A stretch of 56,358 nt of DNA, taken from Bacteroidales bacterium. GTDB taxonomy: Bacteria > Bacteroidota > Bacteroidia > Bacteroidales > 4484-276. The notes under the pieces are model-generated. The model ran no database searches and was not told the origin of the DNA. It was given only the letters and a program-made list of their open reading frames with translations. Positions 42,304 through 51,089 of this stretch are shown piece after piece. The stretch is from positions 1 through 56,358 of the forward strand of contig DASRND010000022.1 of NCBI GenBank assembly GCA_035647615.1. Direction: 5' to 3'. Position numbers and translations under genes: made by a program. The number at the start of each line of letters is the position of its first letter. The first letter of the stretch is position 1.

Positions 42304-45300
42304 TTTTCACTCCTTCCTGGTTGGGATTATCCTTCCAGCCCCTCTTCTTTTTTTTATTTGCACGAAGCCCAAAAAGTGAATTAAAACTTTTTTCTATAAT
42401 GAAGGCAATGCCGTCGTAGGTCACCTCACCATCGAAGAGGTCGTAGGCATTTTCGTGATAAGCGCGTAGTTTATAATCACCGCTTTTGGTGAGGTCGTAG
42501 GTGGCCGAAAACTCGCCGTAGGTATGCTGGGTAGATTGTGCGGTATATTGCTGCGAGCCGCCGCTGACGTCAAAAGTTCCGGATGCTTCTATCATAAGCC
42601 GGTCGTCGAACAGGCGTTTGCTAACCTGCACATCAAGCTCCGTGCGTGTTTGCGAGCTGCTGCCTTCATATTCCTCGTACGAGTTGAGGCCAAAGGTTAC
42701 GTCCACTCCTTTTATAAATCTACTCGAAAGCTTGTTGAGTTGCTCGGCCAGGATACCATTTACGCTGTTGCGCGCGGCAGTAGTGGCAAAGCTTTCGAGC
42801 GATCCACCATTGGAAGCAAACGGATCGTCGGCGATAAAACTGCCCGTAACCAGCAAGGCAAAAACCTGCTTGTTTAATTCCGATTCATTATTGCCAGAGT
42901 TTATCTGGTTGAGTTTGCTGGCTATCTGCGGATAACTGACCATGTATTTGTCGGGCAGGTGCAATTCGAAACTCACCTCCGGCTCTACGAGCTGCCCTCT
43001 GATATGCAGCAATACTTCGTAAGGCAACCGCTGTCGAAAGAGGTTTTTCTCAGCATCAGTAAGGCCGGCACTCTCGTTGCTTACCAGTGCTATCGACTGC
43101 GTGCGTACCGTGTGGCTTGCCGTAAAATCCATCCGCGCACTCATCGGGTCGCCCGAAAAAACGATGGTACTCCCGGAGACGAAACTAAAGTTCTTTTTTA
43201 CCAACCCATAAAACGAAATCTGATACTCCCCGTCGGTAACTTCAAAAGATCCGGTAATGGTTTGCGTGCCGCTGGGATCGATGCTGATGTTGAGGTCGGC
43301 TTTGCCGCTTACCCACACATAGTCGCCGGAAACCGGATCGATGAAAAGTCTGAATTTGGCTTCAGGGTCGAGCTTTAAATTTGCCGTAAGGTCCATTCCT
43401 GCCACCTTTTGCAAGATAGAATCGGCAATGGAGGTAAGCGTTTCGCTGCGGAAAAGAGTATCGGATGGTTGCAGCTTGCCGGTAAAATGCACAATACCTT
43501 CGGCGGTGATTATTTCGACCTGGCTGCCAGGCAACACGTAGGTAAAGTCGGTGCCTCCCTTTACAGTAACGTCAGCTTTAATCACCGGCAGAAACATGTC
43601 GCCTTTTATACCAATGTCGGCATCGAATACCAGCGAGCCGTAATACATTTTGTTTTGGTCGCGGGTAGAGCTGATGGGTTTAAAATCGTTTGCTTTGATA
43701 TTTAAATCAAAACCAAAGTTTTTGAAGTTTTCGGTGAGCACCCGCCCATCCACCCTTAGCTTGTTGCCATCGGCATCGACGACGGTGAATTTATCCAAAG
43801 CCACTCCCCGGTTGTCGATGGAAATGGTTTCGTTGGCCAGACGTGCGTGGAAGTTCAGAGGCACGATGGTCATTTCAGCATTCATAAAAGCAAGTTTCCC
43901 TTTAACATCCGGCGCTTGTGTGTTCCCTTTTATGGTAAAATCTCCTTTCAGACCACCTTGCACCTCTTTGAGATTACCCAACGCAAACACCTCGAAACTA
44001 CTCAGGTCATTCAAATTCACGCTGGCAATGATGTCGAGTGGTTGTGGCGCGTCGCTTTTCTCAATCGTGCCTTTGGCAGTAATGGAGTTGCTTCCGTTAG
44101 TAAGATCAAATTGCAATGCCAGGGCATCGGTGGCTTCTTTGAGATTAAAATGTAAATCGCCGATCAGCGTGTCAAAAAAATAAAAGTTTTTGATGAGAAT
44201 ATCAGCAAACATCCCCGAAAACTGATCATGGACAGGCATCACCACCTCAGCATCCAGGTTTCCACGCACCAGCTGTGTCTCTGTTTTGCACTGAATAATG
44301 CCGAGGAGGTTGCTCAACCCAAAGTCGGCAGCCATAAATTTATGCGTGGTGTCGGTGGTAATAATCCCGAATTTTTGGTTTTCGTTATTAAAAACAAAAT
44401 CCTGCGCCTGCATCTTCCCAGCGCCAAATTCCAGGAAATTGTCCTCCGTCATGTTCCATTGCTCACCTTTTAAAACAAGCCCGTTTTTATTAAAAGAAAT
44501 ACGCGTAGCGCTGTCTTTTATAGAAATATTATTATCGAAAAGATAATCGGGCGAAATGCCTGTGCCGGCAACCGAGATTTTTGATATCATTTCGCCATCG
44601 TGGATAAACTCGTCGATGATAATCTGGCGTAGGCGCAGCGTATCATATTGCAGCTCGTCGAAGCCGGCCTTCAGCGAAAGTGAATCATTGCGCCCACTAA
44701 TATTTAAAAACAAATTATCCACACCAATCTTCTGATAGGTGATGCGTGGAGCGTTCAGGGTAAATTGCAGAAGGTTGTTGTTGCTGCTGTACGACCCGGT
44801 GATGGTATCGAGATCAACCTTGTGAAGCCCCGGAAGTAGCTGGGCTTTCAAATCTTCGGGAAGCCGCAGACCCAAATTAAATTCGGCATGTTTATCGGCA
44901 GGCAGCGAAAGCGTATCTGCTTTGCCAAGATATTTCATCATCGCCAGCCTCAACACCGAATCAGTTTCTGACATTGCTATGTTACTTTCATAATGAAGTT
45001 GCAAAAAGTCGGAGTCGATGTCGAAGGTTGTGCTGTCGGGCGTAAATACCGGATGCAGCCGAATATGATCGATGGTGTAGGAAGAAATTTCGTCGATAAG
45101 CTGTGTGTTCTTCAGCACCACTTCAGCTTTCAGATTATCGATACTACTAAATTCGCCGCTAATATTGATATTGCTGGTAAGAGCAAATTTGGCCTCCATG
45201 AGGTTCAGGGCATAAAGATTTAGCAGGTCGATGTTGATGTCCGCCTCCACAGTTTTTACCTCGGGCCGGATCTTAGCCAATGCGTCGATGGTAAAATTCA

Positions 45301-47410
45301 CATTTACGTCGTCACTTGTCAGATGCGCTTCCGCCAGCTCACCATTCATAGTGGCCTGCAGGCCAATGTCGCGATAAGTATAGCGATTGTATCGAAGGTT
45401 ATTGATAGTTGCTTCGGCCACTGCCACCATCGAATCGGCGGTAATTCCATTGGCGTGCACGGTAGCCTGCAAATTGGCAGTTCCAAAAGTGGTATCGCTG
45501 AGCCATCGGTTCAGCGCCATTTGTTGCAAATCCAATTGGATGTCAGCCGTGTCGCGTTGCAGCTTGCTGCGCCGATCAAAAAAACCCTCGGCAGTTAGAT
45601 TTCCAAAATTTGAAACCAACCTAAGTTTTGCCTGAAGCGAATCCATCGTGCCGGCCGCCTGAAGTGCTAATCCGATGGTGTCGGGCAGCGTGAATCCGGC
45701 AAACAAGGTGGTGTCGAGCAGGCGGTAGAGATCGCGGCGCGAAGTACGCAGGGTATCGAGCCGCACATCAAAAGCCAGTTGCTCAGGATGTGTGATATTG
45801 GTCACTTCGCCCGAAGCCAGCAAAGTGGTGCGCAGTGTCGAAATCATCAGCTTGCGGATGTCGAGCTTGTCGATGGCTCCCTGCGCATCGGCAGCCAACT
45901 GTATGTTGAGGTGATTGTATTGTCGCCACAAAGAGTCGCGCGGATTAAGCCCCGCCAGATAATAAACATCCGGCGTGTAAAGCGAAGTGTTTTTTAGTGA
46001 AAGATCTATTTGGATAGCTCCCGGATTATCGGTGATTTGCGCAAACGAAGCAAAGCCAGCCTTGATGCTGCCATTGATTTTGGTTTGATTTACAGCCACG
46101 GAAAGATCGTTGAGTTGCACCATGTTTTGCGTTACCGCTGCCCCGAAAGAAACATTCTTCACCTGCACCTTTTCGTTGACGGTTCCGCGCAACTCGCGGA
46201 GTTTTGCCGCTGCACCGGTTTCGTTAATCGTGACGTCGCGAAGGTCGAGCTTCAGATCAGCCAGCTCGAGATGATTCATGTCGAGGCCAAAAGGTGCCGA
46301 TGGTGCATTGCGAATGTTGTAAGAAATATCGAGATCGTCAAGCAGCAGTTGCTCCAGTGTAATGTCCCAATCCGGCAATAAATCTGAAAAAGGATCCGTC
46401 GTCGTCGGGATGCCCACACTTTCATCTTCCTGGGGCGACTTTATGCTTCTCCCGAGGGCGAGCGATGCTTTGGAATTGGAAATTTTTAATGTCCCAAGTT
46501 CCAAAACCTGATTGTTAAGATCAATCTTCTCCGGCTCAAACCTTAATTTTCCAAGATCGAGATCGGCTGCCATGCCGGAGCTATGATTTTGATAATGCAA
46601 CAGGATGCTGTCGAGCGCCAATAATTTCAGACCAATCTCCGGAAAGCTGCTGCTTATGGTGTCATCGGTGGCGGGAACTTCAGCGGAAGCTCCGGCAACG
46701 TCCCACTGTTCCAGTCGTGCTGTGGTGTTTTTCAGCGAAAGCGCATCCACACCAAATGTTGGTTTATCCAAATCGAAATCATCGAAATTCAAATCCAGTT
46801 TACCCAAAAGCAATCGGGCATCCATTCCGGTGGTGCTGTCGGTGTAAAGAGCATCGATTTGCGAAAGCGCAATTTTTTTGATGCCAATGGTCCAGGCACT
46901 GCTGGTGGTATCGGTTTGGGTGGTGTCGCCGGCAAAAGCTTCGAGGATAAAATCGAAATTAAACGGTGCTCCCGGCGCACCTCTTTTTATGCGCGTTGTG
47001 AGGCGGTCAATCTCCAGACGCCGCACCTTCACCTCCTGGCTGATGAGTTTCAGCAGGTTGGCACTGACGTCGATGCTCCGCACGAAAAGCAGCGTATCGT
47101 GCTGCTGGTCTTCCACGTAGATGTCGCCGAGATGAACCGTCGCCGGCAACTTTATCTTCACCTCACCCACACGGATTTCGGTGTTGAGTTTCTTTTGCAG
47201 GGTGTTGGTGACGATACCGGTAACGTATGTCTGGATAGCGGGGACATTCAACAAAAGCGCAACCACAACCAACAAAGCAACCACTCCTGCAACAATCGTA
47301 AACAGAATGCTGAAGATACGCACGAGAATGTGTTTTTTCTTTCGGGTTGCCACAGATTTTTGTTTGAATAGCTCGTTTTTTTTAAAACACAAAATTAATT
47401 TAATAAACAC
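42293..47410 (-). CDS. tamB: TamB-like translocation/assembly protein, 1705 residues
   Basis: A single N-terminal helix (FSILFTIVAGVVALLVVVAL) anchors the protein in the inner membrane. About 1500 residues of beta-taco/AsmA-like repeats follow (for example VHLGDIYVEDQQHDTLLFV), spanning the periplasm. The C-terminal DUF490/TamB domain (about 1380-1680) contains AEQLNKLSSRFIKGVDVTFG and RLFDDRLMIEASGTFDVSGG. TamB-type proteins act as lipid bridges or assembly factors between the membranes, with the Omp85 partner TamL encoded directly downstream. The start is GTG at 47408-47410; TTG or GTG codons further in would still leave the helix, so the exact start is uncertain. Confidence 0.92.
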   Translation of the reverse strand: MFIKLILCFKKNELFKQKSVATRKKKHILVRIFSILFTIVAGVVALLVVVALLLNVPAIQTYVTGIVTNTLQKKLNTEIRVGEVKIKLPATVHLGDIYVEDQQHDTLLFVRSIDVSANLLKLISQEVKVRRLEIDRLTTRIKRGAPGAPFNFDFILEAFAGDTTQTDTTSSAWTIGIKKIALSQIDALYTDSTTGMDARLLLGKLDLNFDDFDLDKPTFGVDALSLKNTTARLEQWDVAGASAEVPATDDTISSSFPEIGLKLLALDSILLHYQNHSSGMAADLDLGKLRFEPEKIDLNNQVLELGTLKISNSKASLALGRSIKSPQEDESVGIPTTTDPFSDLLPDWDITLEQLLLDDLDISYNIRNAPSAPFGLDMNHLELADLKLDLRDVTINETGAAAKLRELRGTVNEKVQVKNVSFGAAVTQNMVQLNDLSVAVNQTKINGSIKAGFASFAQITDNPGAIQIDLSLKNTSLYTPDVYYLAGLNPRDSLWRQYNHLNIQLAADAQGAIDKLDIRKLMISTLRTTLLASGEVTNITHPEQLAFDVRLDTLRTSRRDLYRLLDTTLFAGFTLPDTIGLALQAAGTMDSLQAKLRLVSNFGNLTAEGFFDRRSKLQRDTADIQLDLQQMALNRWLSDTTFGTANLQATVHANGITADSMVAVAEATINNLRYNRYTYRDIGLQATMNGELAEAHLTSDDVNVNFTIDALAKIRPEVKTVEADINIDLLNLYALNLMEAKFALTSNINISGEFSSIDNLKAEVVLKNTQLIDEISSYTIDHIRLHPVFTPDSTTFDIDSDFLQLHYESNIAMSETDSVLRLAMMKYLGKADTLSLPADKHAEFNLGLRLPEDLKAQLLPGLHKVDLDTITGSYSSNNNLLQFTLNAPRITYQKIGVDNLFLNISGRNDSLSLKAGFDELQYDTLRLRQIIIDEFIHDGEMISKISVAGTGISPDYLFDNNISIKDSATRISFNKNGLVLKGEQWNMTEDNFLEFGAGKMQAQDFVFNNENQKFGIITTDTTHKFMAADFGLSNLLGIIQCKTETQLVRGNLDAEVVMPVHDQFSGMFADILIKNFYFFDTLIGDLHFNLKEATDALALQFDLTNGSNSITAKGTIEKSDAPQPLDIIASVNLNDLSSFEVFALGNLKEVQGGLKGDFTIKGNTQAPDVKGKLAFMNAEMTIVPLNFHARLANETISIDNRGVALDKFTVVDADGNKLRVDGRVLTENFKNFGFDLNIKANDFKPISSTRDQNKMYYGSLVFDADIGIKGDMFLPVIKADVTVKGGTDFTYVLPGSQVEIITAEGIVHFTGKLQPSDTLFRSETLTSIADSILQKVAGMDLTANLKLDPEAKFRLFIDPVSGDYVWVSGKADLNISIDPSGTQTITGSFEVTDGEYQISFYGLVKKNFSFVSGSTIVFSGDPMSARMDFTASHTVRTQSIALVSNESAGLTDAEKNLFRQRLPYEVLLHIRGQLVEPEVSFELHLPDKYMVSYPQIASKLNQINSGNNESELNKQVFALLVTGSFIADDPFASNGGSLESFATTAARNSVNGILAEQLNKLSSRFIKGVDVTFGLNSYEEYEGSSSQTRTELDVQVSKRLFDDRLMIEASGTFDVSGGSQQYTAQSTQHTYGEFSATYDLTKSGDYKLRAYHENAYDLFDGEVTYDGIAFIIEKSFNSLFGLRANKKKKRGWKDNPNQEGVKNEE

Positions 47411-47616
47411 AAGAAGGGTGGGCTACGTCGTGCCTGCGAAAAGAAAAGATCGGCTTTTAAGAAATTTTCATAATCGTGCTGGCATAGGGAAATGTTTGAC
47501 GACCGGAGCATGGATTCAGAAGCAGGAAATATTTATTCCGGCCAAACAATATTAACCACAATCCTTCCGCGTTTTAGGGACATGTTTACAAAAAATGAAA
47601 TGTGAGAAATGAACGT

Positions 47617-48195
47617 ATGAAAAAATGGATTTATCTGATTATCACTCTTTCGTTGGGTGGCTGTTGGCCCTGCGATACAATACTGGTCGAAAATGGGCCA
47701 TTGCCTGATTCAGCTTTAGAATATGTCCCTTACAAAAATGGAAGTACGTATTCATTCCGGCATTCAAACGGACTTGTTATAAATTATAGCACAACCAGAG
47801 AAACGCACGAAGCGTGGAGCGGCTGCTCTGAATGTTGTAAATATGAGTACCATTATGAGGTTAATTCTATCACACTTATTCCTGATTATCCAGTGTTCAC
47901 TTTACAATTCCAGATCGATAACCTGGACACTTTAAATCTTCATTGTTTCGCTACCGTTGGGAAGTATGGTTTTTACATTCCAACCAACAATGAATTTTAC
48001 CCAGGGAATTTTGAAATATTTGATTCCGTAAAAGTTGATTCTGAATATTATTATCAGGTTTTTAAATTAAAATCAAACTACGACAATTACTATTTCCAGG
48101 ATTCAATTTATGTTGAAAGCATGTACTACAATTATGAAAAAGGAATCATTAAAATATTCTTGTCAAATGAAGAAAACTATACGATATATGAATAG
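47617..48195 (+). CDS. Cysteine-rich lipoprotein of unknown function, 192 residues
   Basis: The signal MKKWIYLIITLSLGGC is a clear lipoprotein signal. The mature part has further cysteines (WPC, SGCSECC), many Tyr/Asn residues and a beta-rich pattern. It ends with YYNYEKGIIKIFLSN, a 'G-I-I-K' strand seen in many small Bacteroidota lipoproteins. I do not recognise the family. I chose the ATG at 47617 over a GTG at 47602 because it begins the signal peptide. Its stop overlaps the next start by eight bases. Base composition is clearly more AT-rich than the tamB side. Confidence 0.75.
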   Translation: MKKWIYLIITLSLGGCWPCDTILVENGPLPDSALEYVPYKNGSTYSFRHSNGLVINYSTTRETHEAWSGCSECCKYEYHYEVNSITLIPDYPVFTLQFQIDNLDTLNLHCFATVGKYGFYIPTNNEFYPGNFEIFDSVKVDSEYYYQVFKLKSNYDNYYFQDSIYVESMYYNYEKGIIKIFLSNEENYTIYE

Positions 48196-48940
48196 GGTAA
48201 GCATATTCCTGTTTTTGCTATTTCTTACAAGTTGTGTAAAAGAAGAAACACTCTATTTTGATGCTGAAAATGAAGATTGGCTGATCGTCGCTGAAATGGG
48301 CGACAATTTTATCGTGCAGGATAACAATGGCATTTCATCCAGCTTTACAATGACGGATAATACATCCTATTTTAATCAATCTGAAGGCGGTTATTTCTTT
48401 GTTAAAACGCATAAACAGAACACCGAATATCACTATCAAAGTTTCGCTTCCAGTTATGGAACACAATTCTCATTATCACTTACAGCGGGCTTCGATCCTT
48501 TTGGAGATGATATTTTCATCATGCTCGACAATGTTGGATTTGCTTATGACTTTAAGTATAAAACCGTAGCACGCATCGACAGCCCATTTGGTTATTTATC
48601 AAAAACAATGACGGACGATGGCTACGAAAACAATGTCACCATCAGCTCCACGGTTGAAATCATTGATATTTATGTTGTAAATAACTTTCAATATTCCGAT
48701 GTTTTGCATTTCACTTTCAAAGACTTTCAGAACGAATGGGAACCCTTTACCGTGAAAGAAATATTTATAGCTAAAAAACACGGATTGATCAAATACATTT
48801 TAAACAGCGACATAACCTACGAACGGAAATATGACAGAGATGCCCTGATCGCCTACCGGTTTGAGCAGGCCAAAATTAGATTTCGTATTAATGGAATCTT
48901 AATATCTTTGAACAAAAGATCGTCATGGACAACATCGTAA
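48188..48940 (+). CDS. Lipoprotein of unknown function, 250 residues
   Basis: The signal MNRVSIFLFLLFLTSC ends in a lipobox Cys followed by VKEE. The rest is beta-rich with repeated aromatic strands; the late part HGLIKYILNSDITYER resembles the GIIKI strand of the preceding lipoprotein, so the two may be distant relatives. An ATG at 48167 (MKKTIRYMNRV) is an alternative start; 48188 overlaps the upstream stop by eight bases. The 3' end overlaps the HEPN gene by 16 bases, tying the lipoproteins to the toxin-antitoxin pair in one transcript. Confidence 0.72.
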   Translation: MNRVSIFLFLLFLTSCVKEETLYFDAENEDWLIVAEMGDNFIVQDNNGISSSFTMTDNTSYFNQSEGGYFFVKTHKQNTEYHYQSFASSYGTQFSLSLTAGFDPFGDDIFIMLDNVGFAYDFKYKTVARIDSPFGYLSKTMTDDGYENNVTISSTVEIIDIYVVNNFQYSDVLHFTFKDFQNEWEPFTVKEIFIAKKHGLIKYILNSDITYERKYDRDALIAYRFEQAKIRFRINGILISLNKRSSWTTS

Positions 48941-49311
48941 ATTATTGGATGGAAATTTCAGATTATGATCTGGAAACAGCCGAAGCAATGTATCACAGCA
49001 AAAGATACTTGTACGTTGGCTTTATGTGTCACCAGACAATTGAAAAGGCATTCAAAGCATACTACGCAAAACTTAAAGCTGAAACAGCCCCATTTTCTCA
49101 TAATCTATCATACTTAGCCAGGAAAGGAGGTTTCTATGATAAATTCTCTGTTTTGCAACAGGATTTTATTGATCAAATCGAACCATTGAATATAGAAGCC
49201 CGCTATCCATCTTACAAAGAACGATTGTTAAAAAGTCTCACAGATGCAAAGTGCATTGAAATTCTTCAGGAAACTAAAAAGCTACAGCAATGGATCAAAG
49301 AGAAGCTATAA
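48925..49311 (+). CDS. HEPN-domain protein, 128 residues
   Basis: The fold pattern of the PF05168-type HEPN domain is visible: YWMEISDYDLETAEAMYHSKR, FMCHQTIEKAFKAYYAKL and APFSHNLSYLARKGG, then EARYPSYKERLLKSL. It is immediately followed by a minimal nucleotidyltransferase, the standard HEPN/MNT toxin-antitoxin order. The RX4-6H or RX4HXY motif of RNase-active HepT toxins is not seen; the conserved His here is in the SHNL turn. It may therefore be a different HEPN subclass or catalytically weak. The role as toxin is inferred from pairing. Confidence 0.85.
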   Translation: MDNIVNYWMEISDYDLETAEAMYHSKRYLYVGFMCHQTIEKAFKAYYAKLKAETAPFSHNLSYLARKGGFYDKFSVLQQDFIDQIEPLNIEARYPSYKERLLKSLTDAKCIEILQETKKLQQWIKEKL

Positions 49312-49592
49312 AGAAAGTCATGGACTACAAGCAATTGTTGGAAAGCCATTTTCAATTTGAGAGTATTTACCTTTTCGGTTCGTATGCAAAAGGAACCAAC
49401 AGAACAGACAGTGATATTGACGTTGCAATCGTAGTCGATCGTTTTGATGGGGATTTTTTTTCAATAAATCCACTGCTGTGGAAAATCCGTCGCCAGGTTG
49501 ATGATAGAATTGAACCTATTTTGATTGAAAAAGATTTTGATCAGGCTAATTTCTTAGAGGAGATAAAAAGAACCGGAATAGAGATTCACTGA
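49290..49592 (+). CDS. Minimal nucleotidyltransferase (MNT), antitoxin partner, 100 residues
   Basis: The motif GSYAKGTNRTDSDID (about residues 31-45) is the GSX10DXD signature of MNT antitoxins, and the third Asp/Glu is in VDDRIEPILIEKD. In the known MntA/HepT pair the MNT protein AMPylates a tyrosine of the HEPN protein. The gene overlaps the HEPN gene by 22 bases, so expression is coupled. The start may be slightly further in (the second Met, MDYKQLLESHF). Confidence 0.88.
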   Translation: MDQREAIKKVMDYKQLLESHFQFESIYLFGSYAKGTNRTDSDIDVAIVVDRFDGDFFSINPLLWKIRRQVDDRIEPILIEKDFDQANFLEEIKRTGIEIH

Positions 49593-49882
49593 AAAACAAA
49601 AAAACCGGCTTCATCACCAGCAAAAAACTGGGAGAGGAATTACCGGGACTACGGCACAAAGATATTACTTGATTTCAAGTTCAGAATAATTTTGATAATG
49701 AAATGCTCTTCCCCAGGAATTATGTTTAGTTTTGGCTTCTTAAAAAAATACTGGAACTTTTAACAGATGCGGAAATGAAGAGGATAGTAAATAGAGACAC
49801 CTTAACTTTACAGGTACTTTATACTTCATGCAACCAGAATGCACATTATAAAAAAGAGAATTTTAATTTAAAACTCAGGAAA
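49593..49882. other. AT-rich spacer with no supported gene
   Basis: The stretch between the MNT gene and the TPR gene contains no reading frame that I can support and no clear terminator. It is likely to hold the promoter of the TPR gene. Confidence 0.4.
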
Positions 49883-50602
49883 ATGATAGTTTTCAAAAAG
49901 CTACTAACTCTATTATTTCTGTTTGTATCAATCATATCCTTTTCTCAAAATTCAGAAAGGGATTTAATAGACATAGCTATTAATGATATTCGATCTGGCA
50001 AAAACAGAGAAGCAATAAAAATTCTGAACAAAGTAATTAAGGAAAATAAAAAGTCAACTTTTGCCTATAATATTAGAAGTATAGCCAAGACAAATTTAGG
50101 TAAATATAAAAGTGCACTTAAGGATTTAGATAATGCCATACAAATAAGCCCTAATTATGCGGACGCTTATTTCAATAAGGGACACATAAAAGAAATTAAC
50201 TTGCATGATCATTATGGTGCAATTCGAGAATATAACAAAGCCATAGGATTGGATTCTACCAATCATTTTTACTATAGTAATAGAGGCAATTGTAAAGCAG
50301 AATTATCAAATTATGAAGATGCTCTAGATGATTACAACAAATCAATTAGTATCAACCCAAATACTCCCTTTATTTATATTAATCGCGCCGTAACACTTAA
50401 AGAATTAGGACGTTTTGAGGACTCATTAAATGACTGTGATTTAGCAATTAGTTTAGACTCATTGTACATGAATCCATATTATTTAAAAGGAGTCTTATTG
50501 AATAAATTAGGTAAAATTGAAGATGCTTGTCTAAACCTCATCAAAGCAAGGGAATTAGGCAATAAAAAAGTGGAAGCCTTTATTAAGAAGTTTTGTGAAT
50601 AA
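49883..50602 (+). CDS. Exported TPR-repeat protein, 239 residues
   Basis: The signal MIVFKKLLTLLFLFVSIISFS is followed by at least five TPR units, recognisable by patterns such as YAYN-like FAYNIRSIAKTNLGKYKSAL, ADAYFNKGHIKEINLHDHYG, FYYSNRGNCKAELSNYEDAL and FIYINRAVTLKELGRFEDSL. TPR proteins act as protein-protein scaffolds; the partner is unknown. The longer frame beginning at 49775 is rejected because the extra 36 residues are not like a signal or TPR. AT-rich composition matches the rest of the 47.6-50.6 kb block. Confidence 0.85.
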   Translation: MIVFKKLLTLLFLFVSIISFSQNSERDLIDIAINDIRSGKNREAIKILNKVIKENKKSTFAYNIRSIAKTNLGKYKSALKDLDNAIQISPNYADAYFNKGHIKEINLHDHYGAIREYNKAIGLDSTNHFYYSNRGNCKAELSNYEDALDDYNKSISINPNTPFIYINRAVTLKELGRFEDSLNDCDLAISLDSLYMNPYYLKGVLLNKLGKIEDACLNLIKARELGNKKVEAFIKKFCE

Positions 50603-50687
50603 TTGAAATTTAAGTTGTGATTTTTCATTTTCACAATGCACTGATTAAAAAACTCCTGACCCGGCGTAATCATCATGTCGCGATTTT

Positions 50688-50842
50688 TAGATTTCTCCCT
50701 ACAAATTTGCTACGCAAATTTTCCAGTCGAAATGACAAGCGTTGCGGTGTGATTGGAGGGGGCTGGATCGTGCGCAAAGCGCACGATCCAGCCCCCCCTC
50801 TCTATCGCCAGCCGTGTCATTTCGACCGAAGGGAGAAATCTA
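50688..50842. repeat. Inverted-repeat (MITE-like) element, family 2, complete copy D with central perfect palindrome
   Basis: Terminal repeats TAGATTTCTCCCT (50688-50700) and AGGGAGAAATCTA (50830-50842) are exact inverted copies. Inside them GTCGAAATGACA (near 50726) and TGTCATTTCGAC (near 50815) are a second inverted pair. The centre, 50758-50796, is a perfect palindrome: arms of 18 bp (GGGGGCTGGATCGTGCGC and its complement) around AAA. No target-site duplication was visible. The rest of the 50603-51089 spacer is AT-rich with no gene. A further partial copy begins at 56305. Confidence 0.85.
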
Positions 50843-51089
50843 TATTCCACGACAATTCGATTTACGACTAAGCATCTATAATTCTCTGATTATCAACAAT
50901 CAGGTAAGATGTTCTGTGATTACTATAAATCTAATTTAGTGGGAAACGAAGAAAAACCAAGGCATAACAAATTGTTAGGATTGTTCTAATATCCTACTCG
51001 CATCAAAGATGGATAAAAACGTTGCTTGAAATCCGTTTCTGATAATACCGTCAACCCTTGCCCTCTCAACACATTCCCAATTCCCCCCC

